64,000 nucleotides of DNA from Maritimibacter dapengensis (GTDB lineage Bacteria > Pseudomonadota > Alphaproteobacteria > Rhodobacterales > Rhodobacteraceae), in assembly GCF_019218265.1 (NCBI RefSeq), contig NZ_JAHUZE010000001.1, forward strand, positions 434,001 through 498,000, given 5' to 3'. Below the pieces are notes generated by a model that saw only the letters and a program-made list of their open reading frames with translations, searched no databases and was not told where the DNA came from. The translations under genes and the position numbers were made by a program. Shown here piece after piece: positions 35,773 through 43,313 of the stretch (its first letter is position 1; every line of letters begins with the position of its first letter).

Positions 35773-35825
35773 CCTATGCGTCGTTCATCGTGCGGGTCGG
35801 GGCAGGATACCTGCACAGCCCTCGA

Positions 35826-36167
35826 TCAAATCAGGATATTGTCCAGTTCCCCGCCGTTCGCCATGTAAGCTTCGACCCATTTCGGCTTGCGGCCGCGCCC
35901 GGTCCAGGTTTCGGACGCGTTGTCGGGGTTGCGGTATTTCGGGGCGACCTTGGACCGGCCGTCCTGTTTCTTGGGAGCGGCGGCCTTGCGCCCCGGCTTC
36001 ACGCCCGAAAGTTCCTTGAGAGAAAACCCGTGGGCTTTCGCCGCTTTCTCGGCTGCGGCCAGAGCCACCTTTTTTTCGTCTTCGGCCAGCTTCGCAAGTT
36101 GCTTGTCGATATCCACCTTGAGTTTTTCAAGCTCTTTGCGGGTCTTGCCCTTCAGATTAACTTTCAT
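35826..36167 (-). CDS. H-NS family DNA-binding protein (HvrA/Spb type)
   Basis: H-NS-type proteins bind AT-rich DNA and silence or tune genes; HvrA and Spb adjust photosynthesis genes in Rhodobacter. The 113-residue product begins KVNLKGKTRKELEKLKVDIDKQLAKLAEDEKK, a coiled-coil oligomerisation region. It ends with KYRNPDNASETWTGRGRKPKWVEAYMANG, the AT-rich DNA-binding motif. I start at the ATG at 36167, which has AGGACC upstream; a longer frame to 36248 adds an atypical N terminus. It may silence nearby AT-rich regions such as those before the RTX genes. Confidence 0.9.
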   Translation of the reverse strand: MKVNLKGKTRKELEKLKVDIDKQLAKLAEDEKKVALAAAEKAAKAHGFSLKELSGVKPGRKAAAPKKQDGRSKVAPKYRNPDNASETWTGRGRKPKWVEAYMANGGELDNILI

Positions 36168-36322
36168 TCGAGTGGTCCTGTGTTCGGTTATTGAAACGCA
36201 ACGACGGGATAGTTGTTTATCCATACTTTTGACGATATTCGGCGACAATAGCGAACGAACAGCAGGCGCGCCACTTTTTTGTTATTCAGTTGTTAGCAGG
36301 AGTCTTTAATTCACCGGGTGAA

Positions 36323-38293
36323 CTATTCTGCCGCCTTCGCGCGCGGATCGACCAGGGTCACGATGTCTTCCATGATGACGTTCAGCTCGAAATCCTTGGG
36401 CGTATAGACCTTGGCCACGCCCATGGCCCGCAGGCGATCTGCGTCGTCCTCGGGGATGATGCCGCCCGCGACGACCGGGATATGGCCGAGGCCTGCGTCG
36501 CGCATTCGGGTCATCAGGTCTTCGATCAGGGGCACGTGGCTGCCTGACAGGATGGACAGGCCAACGACATGCGCGCCGCTTTCAAGGGCGGACGTCACGA
36601 TCTCCTCAGGGGTCAGGCGGATGCCGTCATAGGTGATGTCCATGCCGCAATCGCGGGCGCGGGCGGCGATCTGTTCGGCGCCGTTGGAATGGCCGTCGAG
36701 GCCGGGCTTGCCGACGAGGAATTTCATTTTCTCGCCGAGAGCGGAAGAAACGGCGGCGACCCGGTCGCGGATATCGTCGAGTCCTTCGGTCCGGTTCGAC
36801 GGGTTCTTCGACACACCGGTCGGGCCGCGATACTGCCCGAAAGTTGCGCGAACGGCGTCGCCCCATTCGCCGGTGGTGGCCCCGGCCTTCGCGGCCTTGA
36901 TCGAGGCGGGCATCACGTTTTGCCCGGACTTTGCGGCCTGGCGCAATTCCTCCAGCGCCGCCTGCACGGCGGCGTCATCGCGCCTGTCGCGCCATGCGTT
37001 GAGACGGTCGATCTGGTCGGCTTCGGCCTTGGGATCGGCGACCATGATCGCCTCCGGCCCCGAGGTGAGCGGCGAGGGCGCGGCCTCGGTCCATTTGTTC
37101 ACACCGACGACGGTGGTCTGGGCATTCTCGATCCGCGAAATACGCTCGGCGTTCGATTCGACGAGGCGCGATTTCATGTATTCGATGGCTTCGATCGCCC
37201 CGCCCATCCCGTCGATCTGGTCAAGCTCGGCGCGCGCGCCTTCCTTGAGCTGCGCCACCTTGCGTTCGACCGCCGGGTTGTTGTCGAACAGGTCGTCATA
37301 TTCGAGGAGGTCGGTCTCATAGGCCATGATCTGCTGCATCCGGAGCGACCATTGCTGATCCCACGGGCGCGGCAGGCCAAGGGCTTCGTTCCAGGCGGGG
37401 AGTTGCACGGCGCGGGCGCGGGCCTTTTTCGAGAGGGTCACCGCGAGCATCTCGATGAGAATGCGGTAGACGTTATTCTCCGGCTGTTGTTCGGTCAGGC
37501 CGAGCGAGTTGACCTGCACCCCGTAGCGGAAACGGCGGAATTTCTCATCCTCGACGCCGTAGCGTTCGCGCGTGATCTCGTCCCACAATTCGACGAAGGC
37601 ACGCATCTTGCACATTTCGGTAACGAAACGGATGCCCGCGTTCACGAAAAAGGAGATACGGCCCACCATCTGCGGGAAGGCTTCGGCGGGGACCTTGGTT
37701 TTCAGGTCGTCGAGCACGGCGGTCGCGGTGGCGAGCGCAAAGGCGAGCTCCTCTTCCGGCGTCGCGCCTGCCTCTTGCAAATGATAGGAACAGATATTCA
37801 TCGGGTTCCATTTTGGCAGGTGCTCGCGCGTATATGCGGCAACGTCGGTAATCATCCGCATACTTGGTTTCGGCGGGCAGACATAGGTGCCGCGCGAGAG
37901 GTATTCCTTGATGAGATCGTTCTGTACGGTGCCGGACAGCTTGGACACGTCCGCACCCTGTTCCTCGGCGACGGCGATGTAGAGCGCGAGCAGCCAGGGG
38001 GCGGTCGCGTTGATCGTCATGGAGGTGTTCATCTGCTCCAGCGGGATCTCGTCGAACAGCATCCGCATGTCGCCCAGATGCGCGACCGGCACGCCCACCT
38101 TGCCGACTTCGCCCTTGGCGAGAACGTGGTCGCTGTCATAGCCGGTCTGGGTCGGCAGGTCGAAGGCGACCGAAAGCCCCGTCTGCCCCTTGGCGAGGTT
38201 CGAGCGGTAGAGCTCGTTCGAGGCCCTGGCGGTCGAATGGCCCGCGTAGGTGCGGAAAAGCCAGGGGCGGTCGCGGTCAGGCATCTCGGACAT
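36323..38293 (-). CDS. ecm: (2R)-ethylmalonyl-CoA mutase
   Basis: Ecm is a B12-dependent mutase converting ethylmalonyl-CoA to methylsuccinyl-CoA in the ethylmalonyl-CoA pathway. The protein has about 656 residues, beginning near RPWLFRTYAGHSTARASNELYRSN, the Ecm signature. The catalytic half contains GLSVAFDLPTQTGYDSDH and the C-terminal cobalamin domain GKPGLDGHSNGAEQIA (DxHxxG). Single-chain length and the RTYAGHS start fit Ecm better than methylmalonyl-CoA mutase. The start at 38293 is tentative; M at 38284 is another option. ccr lies 1.7 kb away on the other strand. Confidence 0.92.
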   Translation of the reverse strand: MSEMPDRDRPWLFRTYAGHSTARASNELYRSNLAKGQTGLSVAFDLPTQTGYDSDHVLAKGEVGKVGVPVAHLGDMRMLFDEIPLEQMNTSMTINATAPWLLALYIAVAEEQGADVSKLSGTVQNDLIKEYLSRGTYVCPPKPSMRMITDVAAYTREHLPKWNPMNICSYHLQEAGATPEEELAFALATATAVLDDLKTKVPAEAFPQMVGRISFFVNAGIRFVTEMCKMRAFVELWDEITRERYGVEDEKFRRFRYGVQVNSLGLTEQQPENNVYRILIEMLAVTLSKKARARAVQLPAWNEALGLPRPWDQQWSLRMQQIMAYETDLLEYDDLFDNNPAVERKVAQLKEGARAELDQIDGMGGAIEAIEYMKSRLVESNAERISRIENAQTTVVGVNKWTEAAPSPLTSGPEAIMVADPKAEADQIDRLNAWRDRRDDAAVQAALEELRQAAKSGQNVMPASIKAAKAGATTGEWGDAVRATFGQYRGPTGVSKNPSNRTEGLDDIRDRVAAVSSALGEKMKFLVGKPGLDGHSNGAEQIAARARDCGMDITYDGIRLTPEEIVTSALESGAHVVGLSILSGSHVPLIEDLMTRMRDAGLGHIPVVAGGIIPEDDADRLRAMGVAKVYTPKDFELNVIMEDIVTLVDPRAKAAE

Positions 38294-38489
38294 GGGTCGA
38301 CTCGGGGTTTTGTTGCGTTGCAGCATTTTGTGCCAAAGGTAATTTTATTTCGCAAGGGGTAATCGGTTCGGAATATCGTTGCGCGCAATTCAACGCGTTA
38401 CGGCTTTCTTCCGGACCGTTCGCCTTGGGCCGCGCGATAGATGCGAAAGCAGTTGCCGGGGATAAAATAGCCGGGCAAGACTGCGCGTC

Positions 38490-39896
38490 ATGACGCAGAC
38501 CGTCGAATTGCCGCTTTGGGCGCTTCTTCTTGTTTTGGCCTTCGCCGCGGTGACGTTCGCGTCGCATTTTCTTTTTCCCAGCGTGCGTTGGTTCATCCGG
38601 CGGCGGATGGAGCGCGCGGTGTCGCGGCTGAATGAACGGCTGACGCGGCCGATCGAGCCGTTCAAGCTCGCCCGGCGTCACGACATGATCCAGCGTCTGA
38701 TTTACGACCCCGAGGTCGGGCAGGCGGTGGTGGATCATGCGCGCGAGGAGGGCGTGCCGGAAAACGTGGCGTTCGAGATGGCGCGGCGGTATGCGCGCGA
38801 GATCGTGCCGCGGTTTTCGGCGTTCATGTATTTCTCCTTCGCGATCCGGCTTGCACGGTTCCTGTCGAAGGGGTTCTACCGGGTTCGGATCGACGAGTTG
38901 GACGAGGCGGTGCTGGAGGGGATCGACCCCGAGGCGACGGTCGTCTTCGTGATGAACCACCGCTCGAATATGGATTACGTGCTTGTCACGTGGCTGGCCG
39001 GGCGGCGGTCGCATCTGTCTTACGCGGTCGGGGAATGGGCGCGTGTCTGGCCACTGTCGGCGCTGATCCGGGCGATGGGGGCGTATTTCATCCGGCGCAA
39101 GAGCCGCAACGCGCTTTATCGCAAGGTGTTGGAGCGCTACATCCAGACCGCGGTGCGGTCGGGCACCACGCAGGGCGTTTTTCCCGAGGGGGGCTTGAGC
39201 CTGACGGGCGCGGTGGGAGACCCCAAGGTCGGGCTGATCTCCTATATCATCGACGATTTCAAACCGGGCGAGAGCCGGGACGTGGTGTTCGTGCCGGTGG
39301 CGATCAACTACGACCGGGTGATCGAGGACCGGATGCTGATCGGGGCGGGCGAGACCGGGGTGCGGCGCTTTAGGCTTCGGGCCTTCGACGTGGTGCGGCA
39401 TGTCATGGGGCATGTGATTTTGCGGATCACTGGCCGGTTCAAACGGTTCGGGTATGCGAGCGTGAGCGTGGGCGAGCCGCTGTCGCTGTCCGACTTTCTC
39501 GCCGCCAATCCCGATGTCGCGCATAACCCGACGGTCCCGCTGGCGCGACGGATGATGGCACGCATCCGGGCGGTGGTGCCCGTTCTGCCGGTGCCGGTCG
39601 TGGCGGCCTTGTTCGTCAAACACGGTGCGATGAACCGAAACGAGGTTGCGGGCCGGTTCCACAGCCTTGTTCACGACATGCGGGTCCGGGGTGCGCAGAT
39701 CCATATGCCGCGTTCGCCGCGAGTCGACCCAGTAGAACAGGGGATCGAGCTTCTGCTCGTGCGCCGGGTCCTGGTCGCGGATGGCCCGCATCTGCGGGTT
39801 AACGAGGAGGAGCGGGGCATCCTTCGTTATTATGCGCGGTCGATTGCGCATCTTTGCCCGTCTGATTTCTGGTCGGTTGAATTCGACGCGACATAA
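38490..39896 (+). CDS. glycerol-3-phosphate acyltransferase-like membrane protein
   Basis: The 468-residue protein begins with a membrane helix (LPLWALLLVLAFAAVTFASHFLF) and contains the acyltransferase box NHRSNMD (H157, D162). GAYFIRRKSRNALY, QGVFPEGGLSLTG near residue 231 and FVPVAINYDRVIED also match. These four blocks match PlsB-type glycerol-3-phosphate acyltransferases, which start phospholipid synthesis. It is shorter than E. coli PlsB, as are many alphaproteobacterial forms. It lies between ecm and ccr, divergent from ecm. Confidence 0.85.
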   Translation: MTQTVELPLWALLLVLAFAAVTFASHFLFPSVRWFIRRRMERAVSRLNERLTRPIEPFKLARRHDMIQRLIYDPEVGQAVVDHAREEGVPENVAFEMARRYAREIVPRFSAFMYFSFAIRLARFLSKGFYRVRIDELDEAVLEGIDPEATVVFVMNHRSNMDYVLVTWLAGRRSHLSYAVGEWARVWPLSALIRAMGAYFIRRKSRNALYRKVLERYIQTAVRSGTTQGVFPEGGLSLTGAVGDPKVGLISYIIDDFKPGESRDVVFVPVAINYDRVIEDRMLIGAGETGVRRFRLRAFDVVRHVMGHVILRITGRFKRFGYASVSVGEPLSLSDFLAANPDVAHNPTVPLARRMMARIRAVVPVLPVPVVAALFVKHGAMNRNEVAGRFHSLVHDMRVRGAQIHMPRSPRVDPVEQGIELLLVRRVLVADGPHLRVNEEERGILRYYARSIAHLCPSDFWSVEFDAT

Positions 39897-39921
39897 AATT
39901 ACAAAAACGTGACGTTTCATG

Positions 39922-39935
39922 TTGCAATGTTGCGG
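39922..39935. promoter_or_regulatory. TTGC half-site pair upstream of ccr
   Basis: TTGCAA (39922-39927) and TTGCGG (39930-39935) are direct half-sites 72-85 bp before the ccr start. A similar pair, TTGCG-TTGCAG (38313-38323), lies 20 bp before ecm in the opposite direction. A shared regulator of the ethylmalonyl-CoA pathway is possible; the match is short. Confidence 0.3.
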
Positions 39936-40006
39936 GGTCGTCCGTAATGCTGCATCAGCAGCGCGCGATTCTGCATCGCGGCAAGAGACATATGACGGAG
40001 GACCCC

Positions 40007-41290
40007 ATGGCTCTCGACGAAAGCACAGCCATCGCCGATTACGAGGCGCCCGAAAAAGACCTGTACGAGATCGGGGAGATTCCCCCGATGGGCTATGTCC
40101 CGAAGCAGATGTATGCTTGGGCGATCCGCCGCGACCGTCAGGGCGAACCGAACCAGGCGATGCAGGTCGAAGTGGTCGACACGCCCGCAATCGACAGCCA
40201 CGAAGTGCTCGTGCTCGTGATGGCGGCCGGCGTGAACTACAACGGCATCTGGGCCGGTCTCGGCGTGCCGGTGAGCATGTTCGACGTCCACAAGCAGGAT
40301 TACCACATCGCGGGGTCCGATGCGTCGGGCATCGTCTGGGCCGTGGGTGACAAGGTGAAGAACTGGAAGGTGGGCGACGAGGTCGTGATCCATTGTAACC
40401 AGGACGACGGCAATGACGAGGAATGCAACGGCGGCGACCCGATGTTCTCGCCCACCCAGCGGATCTGGGGATACGAGACGCCGGACGGGTCTTTCGCGCA
40501 ATTCACGCGAGTGCAGGCGCAGCAGCTTCTGCCGCGCCCCAAGCACCTGACGTGGGAAGAAAGCGCGTGTTACACGCTGACGCTCGCCACCGCCTATCGG
40601 ATGCTGTTCGGCCACCATCCGCACGAATTGAAGCCGGGCCAGAACGTGCTCGTCTGGGGCGCGTCAGGCGGTCTGGGCTCTTACGCGATCCAGCTTATCA
40701 ATGCCGCGGGCGGCAATGCGATTGGCGTGATCTCGGACGAGGACAAGCGGGACTTCGTGATGGGGCTGGGCGCGAAAGGCGTCATCAACCGCAAGGATTT
40801 CGATTGCTGGGGCCAGCTTCCGACGGTGAACACCGACGAATACAAGGAATGGTTCAAGGAAGCGCGCCGTTTCGGGGCCGCGATCTGGGAGTTCACCGGC
40901 AAGGGCAACAACGTCGACATCGTGTTCGAACACCCCGGCGAGTCCACCTTCCCGGTGTCCTCCTTCGTCTGCAAAAAAGGTGGCATGGTCGTGATCTGTG
41001 CCGGCACCACGGGTTTCAACTGCACCTTCGACGTGCGCTATATCTGGATGCATCAGAAGCGCCTTCAGGGCAGCCACTTCGCCCACCTGAAACAGGCGGC
41101 GGCGGCGAACAAGCTGATGATCGAGCGCCGGATCGACCCGTTCATGTCGGAGGTGTTCCCGTGGGACGAGATCCCCGGAGCGCATATGAAGATGTACAAG
41201 AACGAGCACAAACCGGGGAACATGGCGGTGCTCGTCCAGTCGCCCAAAACCGGGCTTCGCACACTAGAGGACGTGCTCGAAGCTAAGTGA
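40007..41290 (+). CDS. ccr: crotonyl-CoA carboxylase/reductase
   Basis: Ccr reductively carboxylates crotonyl-CoA to ethylmalonyl-CoA with NADPH and CO2, the key step of the ethylmalonyl-CoA pathway. The 427-residue MDR-family protein starts MALDESTAIADYEAPEKDLYEIGEIPPMGYVPKQM, the typical Ccr beginning, with GGAGG 6-10 nt upstream. The NADPH loop is VWGASGGLGSYAIQL. The CO2-site region HSIG-like segment of MDR enzymes is replaced here by QGSHFAHLKQA, as in other Ccr proteins. A strong terminator follows, so it is monocistronic. Confidence 0.95.
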   Translation: MALDESTAIADYEAPEKDLYEIGEIPPMGYVPKQMYAWAIRRDRQGEPNQAMQVEVVDTPAIDSHEVLVLVMAAGVNYNGIWAGLGVPVSMFDVHKQDYHIAGSDASGIVWAVGDKVKNWKVGDEVVIHCNQDDGNDEECNGGDPMFSPTQRIWGYETPDGSFAQFTRVQAQQLLPRPKHLTWEESACYTLTLATAYRMLFGHHPHELKPGQNVLVWGASGGLGSYAIQLINAAGGNAIGVISDEDKRDFVMGLGAKGVINRKDFDCWGQLPTVNTDEYKEWFKEARRFGAAIWEFTGKGNNVDIVFEHPGESTFPVSSFVCKKGGMVVICAGTTGFNCTFDVRYIWMHQKRLQGSHFAHLKQAAAANKLMIERRIDPFMSEVFPWDEIPGAHMKMYKNEHKPGNMAVLVQSPKTGLRTLEDVLEAK

Positions 41291-41313
41291 GTTTTCCCGT
41301 TGAACGGGAGCGA

Positions 41314-41339
41314 CCCCGCGCCGCCGGCGCGGGGTTTTT
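41314..41339 (+). terminator. Rho-independent terminator of ccr
   Basis: CCCCGCGCC (41314-41322) pairs with GGCGCGGGG (41326-41334) around a 3-nt loop and is followed by TTTTT. It begins 23 nt after the ccr stop. Confidence 0.92.
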
Positions 41340-41412
41340 CGTTCATCGAGCGCCGAATCACTCGGCCAGGTTATTTGTGACTTACGTCATTCCAATGACT
41401 TGCAGAGGTGCG

Positions 41413-41432
41413 CCTCCCTATTAATGGGGAGG
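41413..41432. promoter_or_regulatory. 20-bp near-perfect palindrome upstream of the quorum-sensing genes
   Basis: CCTCCCTATTAATGGGGAGG has nine of ten base pairs symmetric (the T/G pair at 41419 and 41426 is the exception). It lies 76 bp before the small ORF and 245 bp before luxR. Size and symmetry suit a LuxR-type box (CT...AG), although the spacing differs from the classic form. Confidence 0.45.
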
Positions 41433-41438
41433 GTAAAC

Positions 41439-41454
41439 CCGCGAATTTTCGCGG
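41439..41454. promoter_or_regulatory. inverted repeat in the quorum-sensing leader
   Basis: CCGCGAA-TT-TTCGCGG forms a 7-bp stem with a 2-nt centre, 6 bp after the 20-bp palindrome. It may be a second operator or a small RNA stem in the 5' leader. Confidence 0.4.
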
Positions 41455-41507
41455 ATTGTTTCCGGATGTATGGTCAAAAGTCACTCAACCTTAACGGGAG
41501 TCTTTAC

Positions 41508-41732
41508 ATGCAGCACGATTGGTTGATTGATGTTCTCACGGACCTCAAGGCATTTGCGCAAGCGAACGGGATGGGGGCCTCGGCAGCCGCGCTGGACGAT
41601 GCGTCCCTCGTCGTGCTTGCCGAGATGACATCCCTCGCGCGCGCGAAGGGACAGGCCGGTTCGTCGATGGGGGAACATGACAACCAGTCTGGAAGCGTTA
41701 CTTACCTCTTTGCAGGACGCGGACACGCTTGA
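41508..41732 (+). CDS. small protein encoded just upstream of luxR
   Basis: The 74-residue frame has GGGAG 8-12 nt before the ATG and codon use like its neighbours up to about residue 50. The N terminus (QHDWLIDVLTDLKAFAQANG, then LDDASLVVLAEMTSLA) looks helical and folded. The last third overlaps the luxR start in another frame. I do not recognise it from a named family; small genes of this kind sit before luxR in other roseobacters. It may be translated to couple with luxR, or regulate it. Confidence 0.6.
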   Translation: MQHDWLIDVLTDLKAFAQANGMGASAAALDDASLVVLAEMTSLARAKGQAGSSMGEHDNQSGSVTYLFAGRGHA

Positions 41733-42390
41733 GGGTCTTCAGGTGGCGACGGAAGCGGTGCGCGACCATTACGGCGTGCGGCATTGCGTGTATCACTGGG
41801 TGAATTCAGAAGGTGAACGGTTCGGGGCCGGGACCTATTCCGGGGCCTGGGTCGATCGGTATCTCGAGATGGATTACCTGCGGATGGACCCGGTGATCTT
41901 CGGCTGTTTCCAGCGGTTCGATCCGGCGATCTGGAAGGACCTCGACTGGTCGTCGAAAGCGGCGCGGGCGATGTTCGAAGATGCGTGCGCACATGGGCTG
42001 GGCAATCAGGGCTATTCGATCCCGCTGCACGGGCCGCAGGGCCAGTTCGCGTTGTTCACGCTCAACCATGACGCGCAGGACGACGCGTGGCGCGTCTTCG
42101 TCGAGACGCACGGGCGTGACCTGATCGTGCTCGCCCATGCGTTCAACACCAAGGCGCTGTCGTTCGACACCGGCGGCGAGGGCGTGAACGCGCCCAGCCT
42201 GAGCCCACGCGAGCTGGCCGCAATCCGGTGTCTTGCATGCGGGCTGAGCCGGGCGCAGGCCGCACAGGAGCTTGGGATTTCCGAGCATACGCTGCGGGTC
42301 TATATCGAGAGTGCGCGTCACAAGCTTGGTGCGCTCAACACGACCCATGCGGTCGCGCGCGCCTTGTCCACTGGCATCATCATCGTCTGA
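41677..42390 (+). CDS. luxR: LuxR family acyl-homoserine-lactone-responsive regulator
   Basis: The 237-residue protein has an autoinducer-binding domain (about 15-155) with the conserved ligand-pocket pattern GAWVDRYLEMDYLRMDPVIFG (Trp, Tyr, Asp, Pro). It ends with a LuxR helix-turn-helix (LSPRELAAIRCLACGLSRAQAAQELGISEHTLRVYIESARHKLGA). luxI follows on the same strand, so it is a cognate pair. Overlap with the preceding small ORF suggests coupled translation. Confidence 0.93.
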   Translation: MTTSLEALLTSLQDADTLEGLQVATEAVRDHYGVRHCVYHWVNSEGERFGAGTYSGAWVDRYLEMDYLRMDPVIFGCFQRFDPAIWKDLDWSSKAARAMFEDACAHGLGNQGYSIPLHGPQGQFALFTLNHDAQDDAWRVFVETHGRDLIVLAHAFNTKALSFDTGGEGVNAPSLSPRELAAIRCLACGLSRAQAAQELGISEHTLRVYIESARHKLGALNTTHAVARALSTGIIIV

Positions 42391-42446
42391 CGCGATCCGG
42401 CGGTGCGCGCCAGGGCGCGCGCAGGATTTGCGCTGACGCGCGGATC

Positions 42447-42520
42447 GGGGGCGTTGCCCCCACCGCCTTTGCGGGGCAAAGGCAGCTCCCCCAGGATATT
42501 TTCGGACCGGAAAGACGGGG
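42447..42520 (+). repeat. intergenic hairpin-plus-ATATTT element (copy 1)
   Basis: Two GC-rich stems stand side by side: GGGGG/CCCCC (42447-42451 with 42457-42461) and GCCTTTGC/GCAAAGGC (42465-42472 with 42476-42483). They are followed by CTCCCCCAGGATATTTTCGG. A similar layout, GC stem then CTCCCCGGCATATTT, occurs at 60485-60540 before carB. This looks like a dispersed intergenic element of this bacterial group. Confidence 0.55.
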
Positions 42521-42630
42521 CTTGTACGGTCGAGCAGGAGTGCGGTGATTGGGAGCGTGCGCGGGGGGAACGAAGCGTTAAGGCGCGGGCGGGCAGGTTG
42601 GCCGGGACATGGACCAAGGGGGCCACCCGG

Positions 42631-43272
42631 ATGCTACGATACCTCTACGCCAGCGATCTTGCACGGTTTCCGCGCCTTGCCGGTAGCATGTTTCGCGACC
42701 GGGCCGACCAATTCGCCCGGCGTCTGGGCTGGGACGTTGATGTGAACGACGCGGGCGAGGAACGCGATCAATACGATGCATTGAACCCGCTCTACGTGAT
42801 CTGGGAACAGGCGGACGGGAGCCATGGCGGGTCGATGCGCTTCATGCAGACCACCGGGCGGTGCATGGTCAATGAGCATTTCGCCTTTCTCAACGGGGGC
42901 GAAAGGATCGAAAGCCCGTTCATTTGGGAGTGCACAAGGTTCTGCCTCGCCCCCGGTGCCGAAAAGCGCGCGTCGGCGGCGCTGGTCCTTGGGGCGGGGG
43001 AGTTGATGGAGCATTTCAAGCTTCAGCATTACGTCGGCGTGTTCGACGCGCGGATGGAGCGGATTTACCGGCTGATGGGGTTGGAGCCAGAGGTTCTGGG
43101 ACGGCAGGGCGAGGGGCGCGATGCGCTCGGGGTCGGGCTGTGGGAGATGGACCCGGCGGCATTCGCGCCGATGTTGGCAAGGGTTGGGGTCGACCGGGCG
43201 ACAAGCCGGGGGTGGCTGCGCTATTCGTTGGCGCGCGGGAGGCCGGAGGCGGCGCTTTCTGCGAGCGCGTAA
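42631..43272 (+). CDS. luxI: acyl-homoserine-lactone synthase
   Basis: LuxI makes N-acyl-homoserine lactone from S-adenosylmethionine and acyl-ACP. I use the ATG at 42631 (AAGGGGG upstream), which gives a normal 213 residues. The conserved residues are in place: R and F in MFRDRADQFARRLGW, D/D in NDAGEERDQYDALNPLYVIW, R in GGSMRFMQTTG, F in NEHFAF, and E/R in WECTRFCLAPGAEKR. The acyl chain cannot be predicted. It lies 240 nt after luxR, separated by an intergenic repeat element. Confidence 0.93.
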   Translation: MLRYLYASDLARFPRLAGSMFRDRADQFARRLGWDVDVNDAGEERDQYDALNPLYVIWEQADGSHGGSMRFMQTTGRCMVNEHFAFLNGGERIESPFIWECTRFCLAPGAEKRASAALVLGAGELMEHFKLQHYVGVFDARMERIYRLMGLEPEVLGRQGEGRDALGVGLWEMDPAAFAPMLARVGVDRATSRGWLRYSLARGRPEAALSASA

Positions 43273-43313
43273 TCCGGCTGGCAGCGGGGGGCGGGCCGCG
43301 ATAGGGTCGCCCC

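Noticed and set aside
42500-42516. TTTTCGGACCGGAAAG upstream of luxI considered as a lux box.
   Set aside because: Symmetry is imperfect and the stretch belongs to an intergenic element that recurs before carB, so it is not specific to quorum sensing.
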